Source of the DNA: Pohlia nutans
Taxonomy: Eukaryota > Streptophyta > Bryopsida > Bryales > Mniaceae
Length of the DNA: 64,000 bases
Direction: 5' to 3'
NCBI GenBank assembly: GCA_022496805.1
Contig: CM040099.1
Coordinates: 17,262,531 to 17,326,530 of the forward strand
Below the pieces are notes generated by a model. The model was not told where the DNA came from and made no database searches. It saw only the letters and a list, made by a program, of their open reading frames with translations. This document shows, piece by piece, positions 23,380-34,245 of this stretch; the stretch's first letter is position 1, and every line of letters starts with the position of its first letter. Position numbers and translations under genes: made by a program.

Positions 23380-23660
23380 TATTTATAATTGGAGTGACGG
23401 AGTGAGTGAAGAAGAATGCTATCCGAAGAATTCATTTTTTTTCCTCATTTTCGCCTCAGCTTGCTTCATCGCTTGACAACGGTTCTCAAGCTCCCGCAAG
23501 TTGTTTGAGATCTTCACAATAGCCCCAATCGCAAGATCAACGTCTAGTGCCATCTGGTGTGCCAGTAAAAGTGTGATATGAGAAAGGGAGTACCTGCAGT
23601 ATTTATAATTGGAGTAACGGAGTGAGTGAAGAAGAATGCGGTCCGATATATTCAACTGGG
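23380..23660 (-). other. Short minus-strand frame of unknown meaning between minisatellite blocks
   Basis: A 78-codon frame (23419-23655) has a plausible charged helical end (NNLRELENRCQAMKQAEAK). A 40-base direct repeat (TTTATAATTGGAGT-ACGGAGTGAG) at 23383 and 23603 flanks it. The neighbouring 23660-24260 is unique sequence without a recognisable gene. It could be a captured or decayed gene fragment in the hAT element. The evidence is weak. Confidence 0.25.
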
Positions 23661-24264
23661 TAAGCAGTAAGATTGGACGAGATGATCAGCTGTAAAAGGC
23701 GTTAGGGTGTCTGAGAGAAAGCAACATTAAAATTAAAAGTCTTCCATGGCGCAATAAGTCATGGTTATATTGTCGGAGAGTACTACACTTCTCAAGAGTA
23801 CTACCGGAAGAATCAGCGTTGGTACTAGCCATTTTAGACTTCTAGTAGCAATTTTGAAACGCATACCGGAACCTGCGATTTGAAATGTGACGTTGTGAGG
23901 GTCGTCTCGGGATGTAACAAACTTGGCTATATTATCACATTGTCACATTTTAAGTTGCGTTCAACGTTGCAGAGGTTAAGCGATTCAAAGTAGGTGAGGA
24001 AGCCAACTTCGACACTCTTAGATATACCCTTCATACACACACCGCCTAAGTTTAACTTCGTGCCAACAGTCAATGCACTTTCCATGGAGCATGGAACTAG
24101 ACGGCTAGATCTATGCCAAACCGTGAGGTTGTATTCCTCGAAGTCAACATTTCCAAACGAAGTGCAAACAAACACAACTTCCAAGGCTTTCATGAACTTG
24201 ACAATGGACAAGTGTGTACAAAAAGGACACGGGTATGAAAAACAAATTGCCGGGCCTTTCATCC

Positions 24265-24480
24265 TGCCGTCCTACTGTCATATTGTCCTATACTCCTATT
24301 GTTCTAGATTTATAGTCCCCGTATCATATTGTCATATTGTCATATTGTCTAGTTCTTGAATTTTCATATTGTCAAATTAATGAATTGTCATAATGTCATA
24401 TTGTAATATAACTACTATTGTCCAATTGTGAAATTGTCATATTGTAATGTTGTCATATTGTCCTAATGTTATATAGTAAC
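24265..24480. repeat. CATATTGTC 9-bp minisatellite, block 2
   Basis: The same 9-base unit as at 22690-23215, more degenerate, continues after about 1 kb of unique sequence. Confidence 0.8.
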
Positions 24481-24539
24481 ATTACCTGTTTGGACTACAT
24501 TAATTATACAATGTTTAGGACTTTAGGCGTAATGTTAAA

Positions 24540-24715
24540 ATACATTAATGAATGTCTAGGACATTGATGAATGTCTAGGACATTGATGAATGTCTAGGAC
24601 ATTAATGAATGTCTAGGACATTAATGAATGTCTAGGACATGTTAAAGGACATTAATGAATGTTTAGGACTTTAATATGCGAAATGTTAAAGGTCGTTAAT
24701 GTCTTAATGAATGTC
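24540..24715. repeat. 19-bp tandem repeat AATGAATGTCTAGGACATT
   Basis: Five to six head-to-tail copies occur. Each contains the palindromic ATGTCTAGGACAT core. Confidence 0.85.
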
Positions 24716-24752
24716 CTAGCCGTCTCATAATGCCTAAGTCGTATGCATCACT

Positions 24753-25164
24753 CATCCAAATGCCATGCCACATGTGTTTTATATTACCAGTGGGCGTATA
24801 TTAATATTCTTGGCTCACTAGACATGATAATATGCCTTCCACGATGTTCTACCATCATCCAAATGCCATGCCACATGTGTTTTATATTACCAATGGGCGT
24901 ATATTAATATTCTTGGCTCGCTAGACATGATAATATTTCTTCCACAATGTTCTACCATCATCCAAATGCCATGCCATATGTGTTTTATATTACCAGTGGG
25001 CGTATATTAATATTCTTGGCTCACTAGACATGATAATATTTCTTTCACGATGTTCTACCATCATCCAAATGCCATGCCATATGTGTTTTATACTACGAAT
25101 AGGCGTATATTAATATTCTTGGCTCACTAGACATGATAATATGCCTTCCACAATGTTCTACCAT
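24753..25164. repeat. 103-bp tandem repeat, four copies
   Basis: CATCCAAATGCCATGCCA recurs at 24753, 24856, 24959, 25062 and in part at 25165, an exact 103-base period. Each unit contains GGCGTATATTAATATTC and CTAGACATGATAATAT. Divergence between units is a few percent. Confidence 0.9.
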
Positions 25165-25404
25165 CATCCACTAAACAAGTTGTGAACGACTGAACATACG
25201 TGAAAGAACTCGTGCAATACTGCAATCACCCTATTACTTCTTGATTAGAATTATACTTTTTGAATTCCTACTGTTCAAACTATCGTGACATTTAAATATC
25301 TGACCATCCCTTCAATAATTAAAAGTTTGGTCATTGTAATCCAATATTTTTGCGCACGAGCAAGTGGTTGCAGCCATATTTCAGTATTTCACTATATTTT
25401 GTCC

Positions 25405-25830
25405 AGAGTGGGCCGTCCAGCTGGACCGTCCAGGATGGTCCGTTTAGCTGGACCGTGCAGAGTGGGCCGTCCAGCTGGACCGTCCAGGGTGGTCCGTCTA
25501 GCTGGACCGTGCAGAGTGGGCCGTCCAGCTGGACCGTCCAGGGTGGTCTGTCCAGGGTGGCCCGTCCAGCAGGTCCGTCCGGCATGGTCCGTCCACCTGG
25601 ACCGTCCACGCGCGTCTAGACGGCTAGATTGTCCACGGGCCGTCCAGGGATCCGTCAAGCTCTAAACCCTGAACCCTAAACCCTGAACCCTAAACCCTAA
25701 ACTGTGGGCCGTCGACGGGCAGCAAACCCCTAAAACCCCAAACCCTAGAAGCCGTCTGCCGGCAAAACCCTAAACCGTCCGCGGGACCGTCCAAGCTAGA
25801 CGGCGAGCTGGACCGTCCAACGGGGCTGTT
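25405..25830. repeat. GTCCAGCTGGACCGTCC array at the right end of hAT copy A
   Basis: Palindromic GGGCCGTCCAGCTGGACC units repeat to about 25660. A CCCTAAA/CCCTGAA telomere-like run (25670-25715) follows, then scattered CCGTCC units to 25830. It mirrors the left-end array at 15380. Confidence 0.85.
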
Positions 25831-26004
25831 CATCCAGTTGACGGCTGTTCATCCACTCCATACAGCACAGTAAGTTTTTTACCCCCTGACACGAATACTG
25901 ATCCGGAATATTCAATCCTGACGAACGCGGGGCATGGATCTTGACGTTATGACGCTGACGCGTCAGTCGCGATGTGACGTGACGCGTGCAACCCTGAATC
26001 TAGG

Positions 26005-26225
26005 GGCAATAATTGAGTCCACAAGTTGCAAATAGCTTGGACCATTGAGTGATGTTGTTGCTTTTAAGCAAACTTGTCAGTATAGCTTAAATTTGCCATG
26101 CAAAAATTGAAAACACAACTTTCTTGTAAGTTGACTGTTGATATAATGAACATTCTTACTAGAATCATTCACTAATGAAGTCTTTCATGTCATGGAGTGA
26201 ATTGTCATGAATCATAATTATGAGG
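26005..26225. repeat. Right-hand part of the repeat split by hAT copy A
   Basis: This continues the unit broken at 15200 (GGCAATAATTGAGTCCACAAGTTGC) and matches 14804-15000. It confirms that the hAT inserted into an existing repeat. Confidence 0.8.
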
Positions 26226-26327
26226 ATTATGTTTGATTAATAATCATTGTTTTCTAATTTGAATCATGACTGTCGTCTCCGTCCACACGACCATCTTGGT
26301 GGGGGTTTAGGGTTTAGACCCGAAACC

Positions 26328-26648
26328 CTATAGTGGGGGTCTAGGGCCGAGTATGGCGTACACTACTGCACGTAACGGACGCGCAATTGCGTGCAAGTTC
26401 CCCATCTTCCTGTCACTCGAGCTGCTGACCAAGCTCGATGACACTCCTCGGAGAGTAAAGAGAAGCTCCTTCCCAACTTGAAGATGGTTCTTAGCAGCGA
26501 AAACTCTCCAGTCAGCTCTCAGAGTATGTCGCTCTAGCCGACCACGGATTATACAGCATTTCATGCTTTGCACTAGAGACTGGTCATGCATTCCTTGCAG
26601 CTTGACCACAGACTGAATTCGACTGCCGTATAAATTCATGGAGGCCAA
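26328..26648 (-). pseudogene. Possible fragment of a B3-type DNA-binding domain
   Basis: A 106-codon minus-strand frame contains ADWRVFAAKNHLQVGKELLF, which resembles the second half of plant B3 domains (W-x2-F then N-x-L-x-x-G). The first half of the fold is not evident and no other domain follows. It may be a gene fragment; a chance match cannot be excluded. Confidence 0.25.
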
Positions 26649-26799
26649 AGGAATCTCCTAGAGGGCAACGTCTGTGAACAGACAAGCACCATATGGCAAA
26701 AAGTCTCAACAATGATACTAACACCGTCTTTCATCAATAGGGAAGGAAATAACAGCTTCGAAGTACAATGTGAAATGCTAACTTGTGATCTTCTAAGTT

Positions 26800-27000
26800 C
26801 TATTAATTGTGGAATATTAATTATTGTGGAATTCATATGTATTAATTGTGGAATATTCAATTTATAATCGTGAAATATTTCATTTATGTGATGATTCATT
26901 TCAAAGGATCGTATTAATTGTGGAATATTCCATTTATGTTCAGTAAAGCAAATATTCCATTTATTAATTGTGGAATATTCCATTTATGTCATGATTCAAT
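26800..27000. repeat. ATTAATTGTGGAATATTC imperfect repeats
   Basis: Six or seven copies of TTAATTGTGGAATATTCATTTATG or parts of it occur at irregular spacing. Confidence 0.7.
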
Positions 27001-27299
27001 TTAGAAAATAATAATTTATCAAACATGATACTCATAATTGATATATATCATGATTGACAATCATGTCGAATGATCCCTAAATAACAAATCATCATAATTT
27101 GCGTAAGCTAAGAAATATCAGTCACCTCCTTCTTGGAAGCCTCATTGCGATGCAAAGCACCTCAAGCTATCAAATTCATCCTTATGCTTCTATAGAGAAA
27201 TTTGTAGCGATTTGCATGTAACCAAAGGAAATTCAAGCAATTCGCATGTTCATGTGTCATATTGTAAGTTCTTAGATTAATTTTCAAAGGTCCTAACTT

Positions 27300-27380
27300 C
27301 TCATAAACCCGAAACCCGAAACCCGAAACCCTAAACCCTAAACCCTAAACCCTAAACCCTAAACTCTGAACCCTAAATTC
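27300..27380. repeat. Interstitial telomere-like CCCTAAA tract
   Basis: About ten CCCGAAA/CCCTAAA units occur in a row, plant type. A shorter inverted run (GGGTTTAGGGTTTAG) is at 26303. Confidence 0.85.
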
Positions 27381-27399
27381 CACTTCAAATACCCCAAAT

Positions 27400-28050
27400 T
27401 CAGGAGTCCTGAATTTTGAATTAGATCTATTACTATACTTACACCCTGCAAAATGGTCATACAGTTCATAACATACACTACCGTAGTACCAAAGCAGGTT
27501 CGACCTAAAATAATTCTAAAAATTAAAAAACGTAAAAATTAAAAAATTCTGAAGACAGAAAATCAAAAATAGGATAAATTAGTTTTTGAAATATTTTGTT
27601 ATTTCTAAGCTATGTAAGGTCATTTTTACTCATTTTTTTGCAAGAAACCGGAAATTGAGAAAATCAGTTTTTGAGAGGTGAACATAATTTTATCAAAATA
27701 AATAAATATTCGTTCGGCAGGTGGCAAACCTCAAGAAATTTAGTACTCTCATACACAACCAAGTATTAGAAAAGGCATACAATGGACTTTACAGAATGTC
27801 CCTCAGTCCATTTCAGAATTACCCTCCGTTTTTGAATTATCCTTGCAAAGGAGACTACTACCTAGGTGCAATGACTATGAGGCTGGAGTTGAAATATGAG
27901 CCATGGTACTAGTACTCGTACATGACACTCATGAACTAAACCGAAGTGCGGTTGACGGCGACTCCCATGTCTAGTAAATATGCTTATTTAATTTATCTCC
28001 CAATGTCCTAGCCATTAGATACGGCCCCCTCCTTTTTTTTAAAAGCGGAA
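27400..28050. other. AT-rich interval without a supported gene
   Basis: I see no gene or clear element. A 63-codon frame at 27721 has no recognisable feature. Confidence 0.45.
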
Positions 28051-28330
28051 ATGAATATAAAAATCACACTCTCTCCCGCTAAATTTCTCATCACTTCTTC
28101 AAAACTTCAGGTTGTCGTATTGATTCACTTCAGTTTCAGAGTCAAGTTTCCAGTGATAGTCGCTCATCCAATTTCGTTCCGTTGCCACCATCGTCGTTTG
28201 TTGCTGTTACTGTTGGTGCTGCTGTTGGTGGAGTTGCAGCTGTTGCTACTGTAAGTCGCTTGTGTTGCTGTTGTTGCTGTTGTTCCTGCTGTTGCTGCTG
28301 AGTTTGGAGGAGTTCATTCCACATAATGAT
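28051..28330 (+). promoter_or_regulatory. Putative GTTGCT-rich leader exon with splice donor
   Basis: A trinucleotide-biased leader (TTGCTGTTACTGTTGGTGCTG) is followed at 28251 by GTAAGTCGC, a good donor, and then by more GTTGCT repeats. The palindrome array and the ATG at 29513 follow. The arrangement copies that of the minus-strand gene at 10.8-8.7 kb. I infer a spliced 5' UTR; the acceptor is unknown. Confidence 0.4.
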
Positions 28331-28851
28331 ATAACAAAGTAAGAGTCACTCTGTGAATTGCATTACATCAGTTACATATTCTGGACTTAGTGAAATCTAA
28401 GTTGTTTCAATCGCACCGGTGAAGAAATGTGATAGCTGTTTACCGTAGCGTGTATCGGGCAATTCATGAGTCCAATTGTCTTCACTGACATGTAAAAACA
28501 TTCAGTTTAATATGCAGTTTCAGTATGGCAGAAATTTATGCAGCACCAGTATAGCAAGAATTTATCCAGCTCTAGGATTAATAGCAGAATTGTCAACCTT
28601 GAGCGCTAGTAAAACTCTAATACTGTTCAAGTAATTGTAGCCCTATATATCCAACAGCTTGGATTATTATGATAGGATTCATGGAATTATAATACATCCT
28701 CGTCTATTTAGAAATAGTAGTCTCTGAACCATTCAATCAACAGTGAATTGTGTCGTTCGTCCAAGCGGTTGTATGAATTAAGAGTTTGCGATGTCAAAAT
28801 TATAGAGCTGTGATGACGTGGACATGTACGGATGCCATCCCGAGATCATAT

Positions 28852-29494
28852 CATCGGGGGATCGTCCGATGATAACTCTCAGACTAGGAATACTTGTAGT
28901 AGTAATACATCGGGCGATCCCCCGATTCACCAAGTTAAGGTGGTATTGTTTCCGTACTAAGACATCGGGCGACCGCCCCATACACTATGTGCAGGAAGTG
29001 TAGCACGACCAACCTGAACATCGGGCGACCCCCCGATGCAAGTCAGAAGTAAAGCTTGTAGATTAGCATCGGGAGATCCCCCCATCCACGAATCAGTTAT
29101 TGAGGCAGCTGCAGACCAGGACGTCAGGCTGGAGACAATTATCGGGCGATCCCCCCATACACCGTAGCACTACGTGTTCAAGACCTGCATCGGGCGATCC
29201 CCCCATACACCTGGGATCCGCTTTCTGCGGACCACCTTTGGGCGACCCCCCGATCCTACTCTGGACTACGGGTTGCAAATCTGCATTGGGAGATCCCCCT
29301 ATACACCTAAGCCCTGCGGGTTACAGACCAGCATCGGGCGATCCCCCGATACTACTCAGCGCCGCAAGTTACGTAGCAGCATCGGGAAATCCCCCCATCG
29401 TGCATACGACTACTTATTGCACACAAGCATTGGGCGATCCCCCGATATACCTCCACGCCACAGGTAGGAGATCACTATCGGGCGATCCCCCGAT
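28852..29494. repeat. 48-bp-period palindrome array upstream of the DUF7869-like gene
   Basis: Thirteen copies of a near-palindrome CATCGGGCGATCCCCCGATG start at about 28852, 28908, 28963, 29019, 29067, 29140, 29188, 29237, 29284, 29332, 29380, 29428 and 29476. The later ones are spaced 48 bases, the early ones 55-56. The core is conserved while the spacers vary, although later spacers still share ATACACC or GGTTAC-GA. Because 48 is a multiple of three, several frames on both strands stay open and give pseudo-proteins with SGDPPI or IGRSP repeats; I do not call these genes. The array ends 18 bases before the ATG at 29513. Confidence 0.9.
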
Positions 29495-29512
29495 AACTTC
29501 TGACGCCGAGGC

Positions 29513-32500
29513 ATGGCCTCTGGGAGCGGCTCGAATTTTGAATCGACCAATGCCAGGTCTGCACGCGGAATTCAGCTCCGCAATGGGATGGACGTCACAC
29601 TCCTATATCCCGATCTCGGTGAAGTCGGTTCCGGATTTATCCTTGAAGCTCAACCAGCTGGGATCTGGCTTGGATTTTGTTATCCGGACGATATTCAAGA
29701 ATATGTTCTGCTACGGCCATCTGGGATTTTTCCAAAGTTTAATACTCTGCCATTACATCCTCGACAGCTTGGCATCAGTGTGATTGGCCAAGCCTTAGAT
29801 AAGACTGTTCTCTGGAAAGTTGTGGATTTGATGATACCATCGGTCGATCCCCCGATCGATGAGGATGTCGCCAACGCGGATTGTCTTTTCCTTGCAAGAT
29901 CGCAGTGGGTGGGGCATGAAAACCTGAAGAAGGCGGAGAACGGACGTGTTGTGGCGTCGGGAAGAATCAATTCCTGCTTTCCGACGGATCATTTCTAGGA
30001 CAGTACTTTGGGCGATGGGTTTGTTGGAGTCACCGTCCTTCAAGTAATGGACGGTGACGTAATGACGATCATGACGTATCAGAAGTGGCCAATTTCAGAA
30101 TGTTTTTTCGCTTTCGGTGGTCGCAGTCTCAATGCCACTCTTCTTCACTTTGCTTCACTTCCTGAAGTTGTCGACCCTGACGCATATCTTGGAGGAGTTC
30201 AGAAAGCTCTTTATCGATTTCTCAACAGGAAGCGCTGTGAAGATCCCAAGGTATCCCTGTATACCAAGAAGATGGAGGAGGCTGAGATTAGACTGGTCAG
30301 CGCTCAGAAGTGTTGTAGTTTACGATGCTGCCAGGTATTCCCTTGGGCTGATACTCGCTCTGTCAGACAGTTGTTCTATCTGAAGAGTTATGAGGATTGT
30401 CGTGAGTATGCCATCGCCGCTGGAGGACAGATGCACGCAAAGGAGGGGATGAGAGTTAAGTATATTACACTCATGGGAAGTGAGGTTTGCGCAACGGCTT
30501 GGTATAAAATTCATGGTATTGCCAAGTCCACATTCCATTCGTATATGGAGAAGTACAATGAAGGCGTACTTTCTGGTCAGCATGGAAATAAAGGCTGCAA
30601 GCGGCCCCGGATTGGGACAGTTCAGGCCATGGGCACAATTGCTGCGATCGTGGCTGAGAATGCAGATCAAATGCCTAACCAGATGCGTGGAACAGGAAAG
30701 CACAGGCGAATGGATACCTTGAAGTACCTTCCGTCTGGAAACAATTGGACTCGAGTCCACGCTGATGCAAATGAGGTGCGTCTCATGAGCTGTATTTTTT
30801 TGTATCGGGGGATCCCCCGATGCTTCCATGGAATTGTATCTTTGATTACGATAATTGCCATTCATTTGTTTTGTAAGCTAACTTATACACTTTGATGACA
30901 CACAGACAAACGTGTCTTACGGCCTTCCGCCGGTCAGTCAGTCTGCAACTAGCCGGATCAAGAAAGGCATGTTCAATAACGTTGCTATCAAGCCTGTTGG
31001 GAGCAGTTTTGCCAAATGTACCGAGTGCGACACACTTCAGCAGTTTCTTCTAAGGTGTCCCAAGGGCAGCCCCGAGTATGTTTCATTTCTGAAACAACGA
31101 ACTTCGCATTTGAATCATCAGGCATCATGCCGTCGGCTCTACGCTACTTGGCGAGAAGAATCGAAGCGAAATCCACAGGAATTTCTTTGCGTAATTCACG
31201 ACAAAATAGATACAGCCAAGACAGCTCTTCCAAGGATGCGGACTACAACAAAGGCAACCTCTGGCTTGGGCCAGCTTTCCATGAACGTTACTGGAATGGT
31301 TGCTTATAGCCACTGCGACGGCGCGTACACGCATTACTCACCTGATTGCTGGCCATGCGATTCCAATGCCACCATCTCTTCTCTTGCAAGATTATTCAGG
31401 CAGCTTTTAGAGCCACCTCTCTGAGAATCACGGGCGCTTTTTCCCCATCCCCCAGCTAATTCTCTGTTTGAAGCATTGTTACGCGGAAAGTCCAGGTGCA
31501 TCGATGCTTTGACGGTGATGGATCCAAGCAAATGTATTGGCCGATCCCGGCTTCCTCCGAACTTGTATCTTCAGTTAGATAATTCCGCGAAGGACAACAA
31601 GAACCAGTTCCTGATGGCCTTCCTATCATTGCTTACGGCAAAGGGGGTGTTCAAGGAAATCCAGGTGGGGTTTCTTTTGGTGGGAATACCCATGAAGATA
31701 TTGATGCGTACTTCAGCCATCTATCGAAGGCACTCAAGAACACAAATACTTATGTGCTAGCGGACCTCATGAAGGCATTCATGCAGTCCCAAGAATTGTC
31801 ATTTATGCCAGAGTTTGTGCAGGAGATTGCTGATTTCAAGTCCTATATCAAGGGCTACCAATGCGATGGGGCAACTCGATTAATTGGCCTTGGCGACATG
31901 CACCTCTTCAAATTCTATGTTGACTCTGACGGCTGGCCGGTCATGAGATGGAAGAAATCTGCGGTGGATACCGAGTGGCAACCGCAGAACAAGCCAGCAA
32001 TTCGATTTTGGAAAGAGGACGACAACGGGCGCCTATTACTACCGTCTGGTCCGTTAAATCCAGTCCCTTTCAAGCACATGTGGGGCAGCGAAGTTCCATC
32101 AGCAACAGGGAATCAGGAGAAGGCAAGAGAGTCTGCAGCGAAAGCGACAGAGAGGCGGACTTTCATGATGCTCGGAATCCGCAAGTACATTGAGTACTAG
32201 GAGAGTGGTCGGAGAAGGTGCTCGACGTTTGCTGCAGCATTCGAATCTTATGTGCAATACTGGTCTCGAGTCCTCGATGAGCTGCAGAAGCCTCTCCCCC
32301 CAACACCAGCGCGCCTTGTGGAGGGCTTTTGGCCCATACACGATTGGAGAGGGCCGTCGTTCACCATCCCATGCTTGACTCTGTTACCATTCGACGAGAC
32401 TCCCGAGGACGAAGAACCTCAGGCGTACTGCGGGCCAGCAAACGAATGGCCCGAAGAACAATTTAATCCCTGGCGCCAGATCGCTCCTCTGTGGTGGGTC

Positions 32501-32833
32501 CTTCTCAGACCTGAAAACCCAGTAGTGTGTCTTGTATGGCTGGGAAGGGCTGTTTCTCCAATGTGTAGGGATGAAGGGGACGATAAATATGGAAAGTTCC
32601 TTATCCAGTATTGGGAGCTCCAGAACGCAGCACGAGATATGGCTAAGAAGTATAAGAATTGTTGGTCAGCTAAGTAGGTTGTGGAGGACCGCCGTCCTGA
32701 ATGGATCGATGTTGCTGCTGTCTTGTACGCGTCTTATTCTAGGATTGCTAATCCAAAGTCACGTACCATACCCAAGAGGGATAAAGCTCGTGCGTTAGAC
32801 AATTTGACGAGAGCGAACATTGCAGATCCCTGA
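29513..32833 (+). pseudogene. DUF7869-like gene with stops and a frameshift
   Basis: The ATG at 29513 follows the palindrome array directly. Exon 1 runs to 30775 and contains an in-frame TAG at 29996-29998. A GT-AG intron (30776-30905, phase 0) leads into exon 2 (TNVSYGLPPVSQS, KCTECDTLQQF). TGA at 31422-31424 interrupts the frame. Beyond it are LYLQLDN-AKDNKNQ and FLLVG, then a one-base loss near 31682 before HEDIDAYFSHLS, and LADLMKAFM. The QLDN-KDNKN plus VGHTHEDID pattern is the hallmark I associate with DUF7869, probably an RNase H-like transposase-type fold. TAG codons at 32198-32200 and 32675-32677 precede the final TGA at 32831-32833. About 1060 codons in all. Family confidence is moderate. 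Confidence 0.65.
30776..30905 (+). other. Intron of the DUF7869-like gene carrying a perfect palindrome
   Basis: The donor is GAG/GTGCGT and the acceptor ACACAG/ACA; removal joins ANE to TNVSYG in frame. Inside the 130-base intron, 30804-30821 is a perfect 18-base palindrome, ATCGGGGGATCCCCCGAT, the same motif as the upstream array. Confidence 0.65.
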
Positions 32834-32869
32834 ATGGGATTTCCGTGACTGTGCAAGTGGGTGGTGCAT

Positions 32870-32889
32870 CATCGGGGGATCCCCCGATG
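32870..32889. repeat. Perfect 20-bp palindrome just after the DUF7869-like gene
   Basis: CATCGGGGGATCCCCCGATG is a perfect palindrome 36 bases after the terminal stop. Further members are GGGCGATCGCCC at 33236-33247 and ATCGGGCGATCGCCCGAT at 33340-33357. Confidence 0.9.
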
Positions 32890-34245
32890 AGCATTATTCA
32901 TTTTTATGACGACCTACTAGCGTCGTTCACGCCGAAATGTCGTGGACTTGGGTTCGCTTTGCGGGTTTAGTGTGGTTTCATTTTGGATTCTACTATTTGG
33001 CGGAAGTTAGTTTTACGGACTCCACTACTTTTGCATTCCCACTGTATTACATATTGTGGAGAATGTAATTTTATCTCGACGATAAATCCATGCAATGTTA
33101 TATTATTGAACTTTATGTTTTTTTCCTCGCTGGGAGATGTTATGTGCAATGATTTAGACGAATCGTATTTTCTACGGGTACTGTCAACTTGGAGGATAAA
33201 GTTCTGTGTTTGGATTTGAATTCCGTCAAAGGATAGGGCGATCGCCCGAGCGTCTCTGCATACTGCTCCAAAATGAATTGTTTTCTGAAGCTTTAGGCCG
33301 GCGCCAGTGGGTGTTTCAATATCCCCAAAGCGCTAAAGGATCGGGCGATCGCCCGATGTTTAGTGTTTGCTGCTTTTAAATAATGTTTCTAATTCTGTTG
33401 TGCATTGCTTTGTTTGCGCGGGATCAATTTCTCAGGGTGCACCTGCATCGAGTTGTCTATTGTGGGTGCTTCTCATCGTGGTTCACTACTACAATATTGT
33501 TCTGTCTTGCGAATGAGGGCTTCTCCAAGATATATCAGGTAATTTGGCGTCTAGAAGTACCATTTAAATGTAGCATTCAGGTATCCACCTCTTTCAAGTT
33601 AGAGCTGTTTTGAACCACTCTTTCAAGAGCAATTTGTTCTGCGTTTTTCGATCATTTTAATCATCTAATTTCCTTCATATCTTATGTATTATGTAAACAA
33701 TTGTCTTCGAAGAACTTTGGGATTTAATCGGGCATTCCCAAAATGTATAATTGGATTTGGAATTGAATATAATAGTGGCCCATTATTGTCCACTAATATT
33801 ATCCTTGTCTATTAGCCAGTCTTACCAGAATCAAAGATAAGTTATGGATGTGTAGACAATTCATGATAGACAACTATGCATAATTATGGATGTGTAGTAC
33901 TGAGATTTCATATGTATAATTGTCTATCATGAATTTTGGGAATTAGATCTGCAATTGAATTCAGTCGGGGATAATGATTAGCCGTCTTTGTGAATGCATG
34001 CAATTGAGAGGGCTACGTACATAGCCTACTGTAGGGTAATCTACGTACTTTGTGTAGAATGGCGGCTCTCATGAGAGTGCAATTCATTTGAAGTGTGAGC
34101 TCCCCTCTTCCAACATTTTTATATCTGGATGTGTGAGCTCCTCCTTCACCATTCACTGCATTCCCTTCCTCAGTCACCTCCCTTGCTTCTGTTGTTCATC
34201 ATCTGGCCTCCACCATATCTTTGCATCATCTGCGTAGCCATCTCC
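32890..34245. other. Gene-free interval with two more palindromes
   Basis: Apart from the palindromes at 33236 and 33340, I see an inverted pair around ATTCATGATAGACAA and TTGTCTATCATGAATT (33858-33945), which could form a hairpin. Open frames here are short and lack recognisable features. Confidence 0.45.

Larger units (their letters stand above)
15201..25996. mobile_element. Complete 10.8-kb hAT transposon (copy A)
   Basis: The element begins CAGGGTTG and ends CAACCCTG. The 8 bases outside each end are identical, AATCTAGG at 15193-15200 and 25997-26004, the TSD length of hAT elements. The paralogous repeat at 14798-14810 shows the unoccupied target. Subterminal GACGCGTCA-like motifs occur at both ends. 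Inside, on the minus strand, are a hAT transposase gene (15991-19018) and a protein-kinase-like gene (20309-21835). GACGG-rich arrays sit at both ends and between the genes. Both genes carry disabling changes, so this copy is probably not autonomous now. Confidence 0.9.

Noticed and set aside
28852..29494. CRISPR-like layout: 20-base palindromic repeats with about 28-base spacers
   Set aside because: The setting is a eukaryotic nuclear genome, spacers are related to one another, repeats are degenerate and there are no cas genes. It is a minisatellite with a conserved core.
29100..29500. Long frames on both strands with SGDPPI, IGRSP or GGSPD repeats
   Set aside because: The 48-base period keeps every frame open; the different frames encode unrelated repeats. 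Composition artefact.
8214..32677. Nuclear genetic code with UAG as a sense codon
   Set aside because: TAG terminates the intact Copia polyprotein and both cysteine-rich genes, and TGA stops and frameshifts occur in the same decayed genes.
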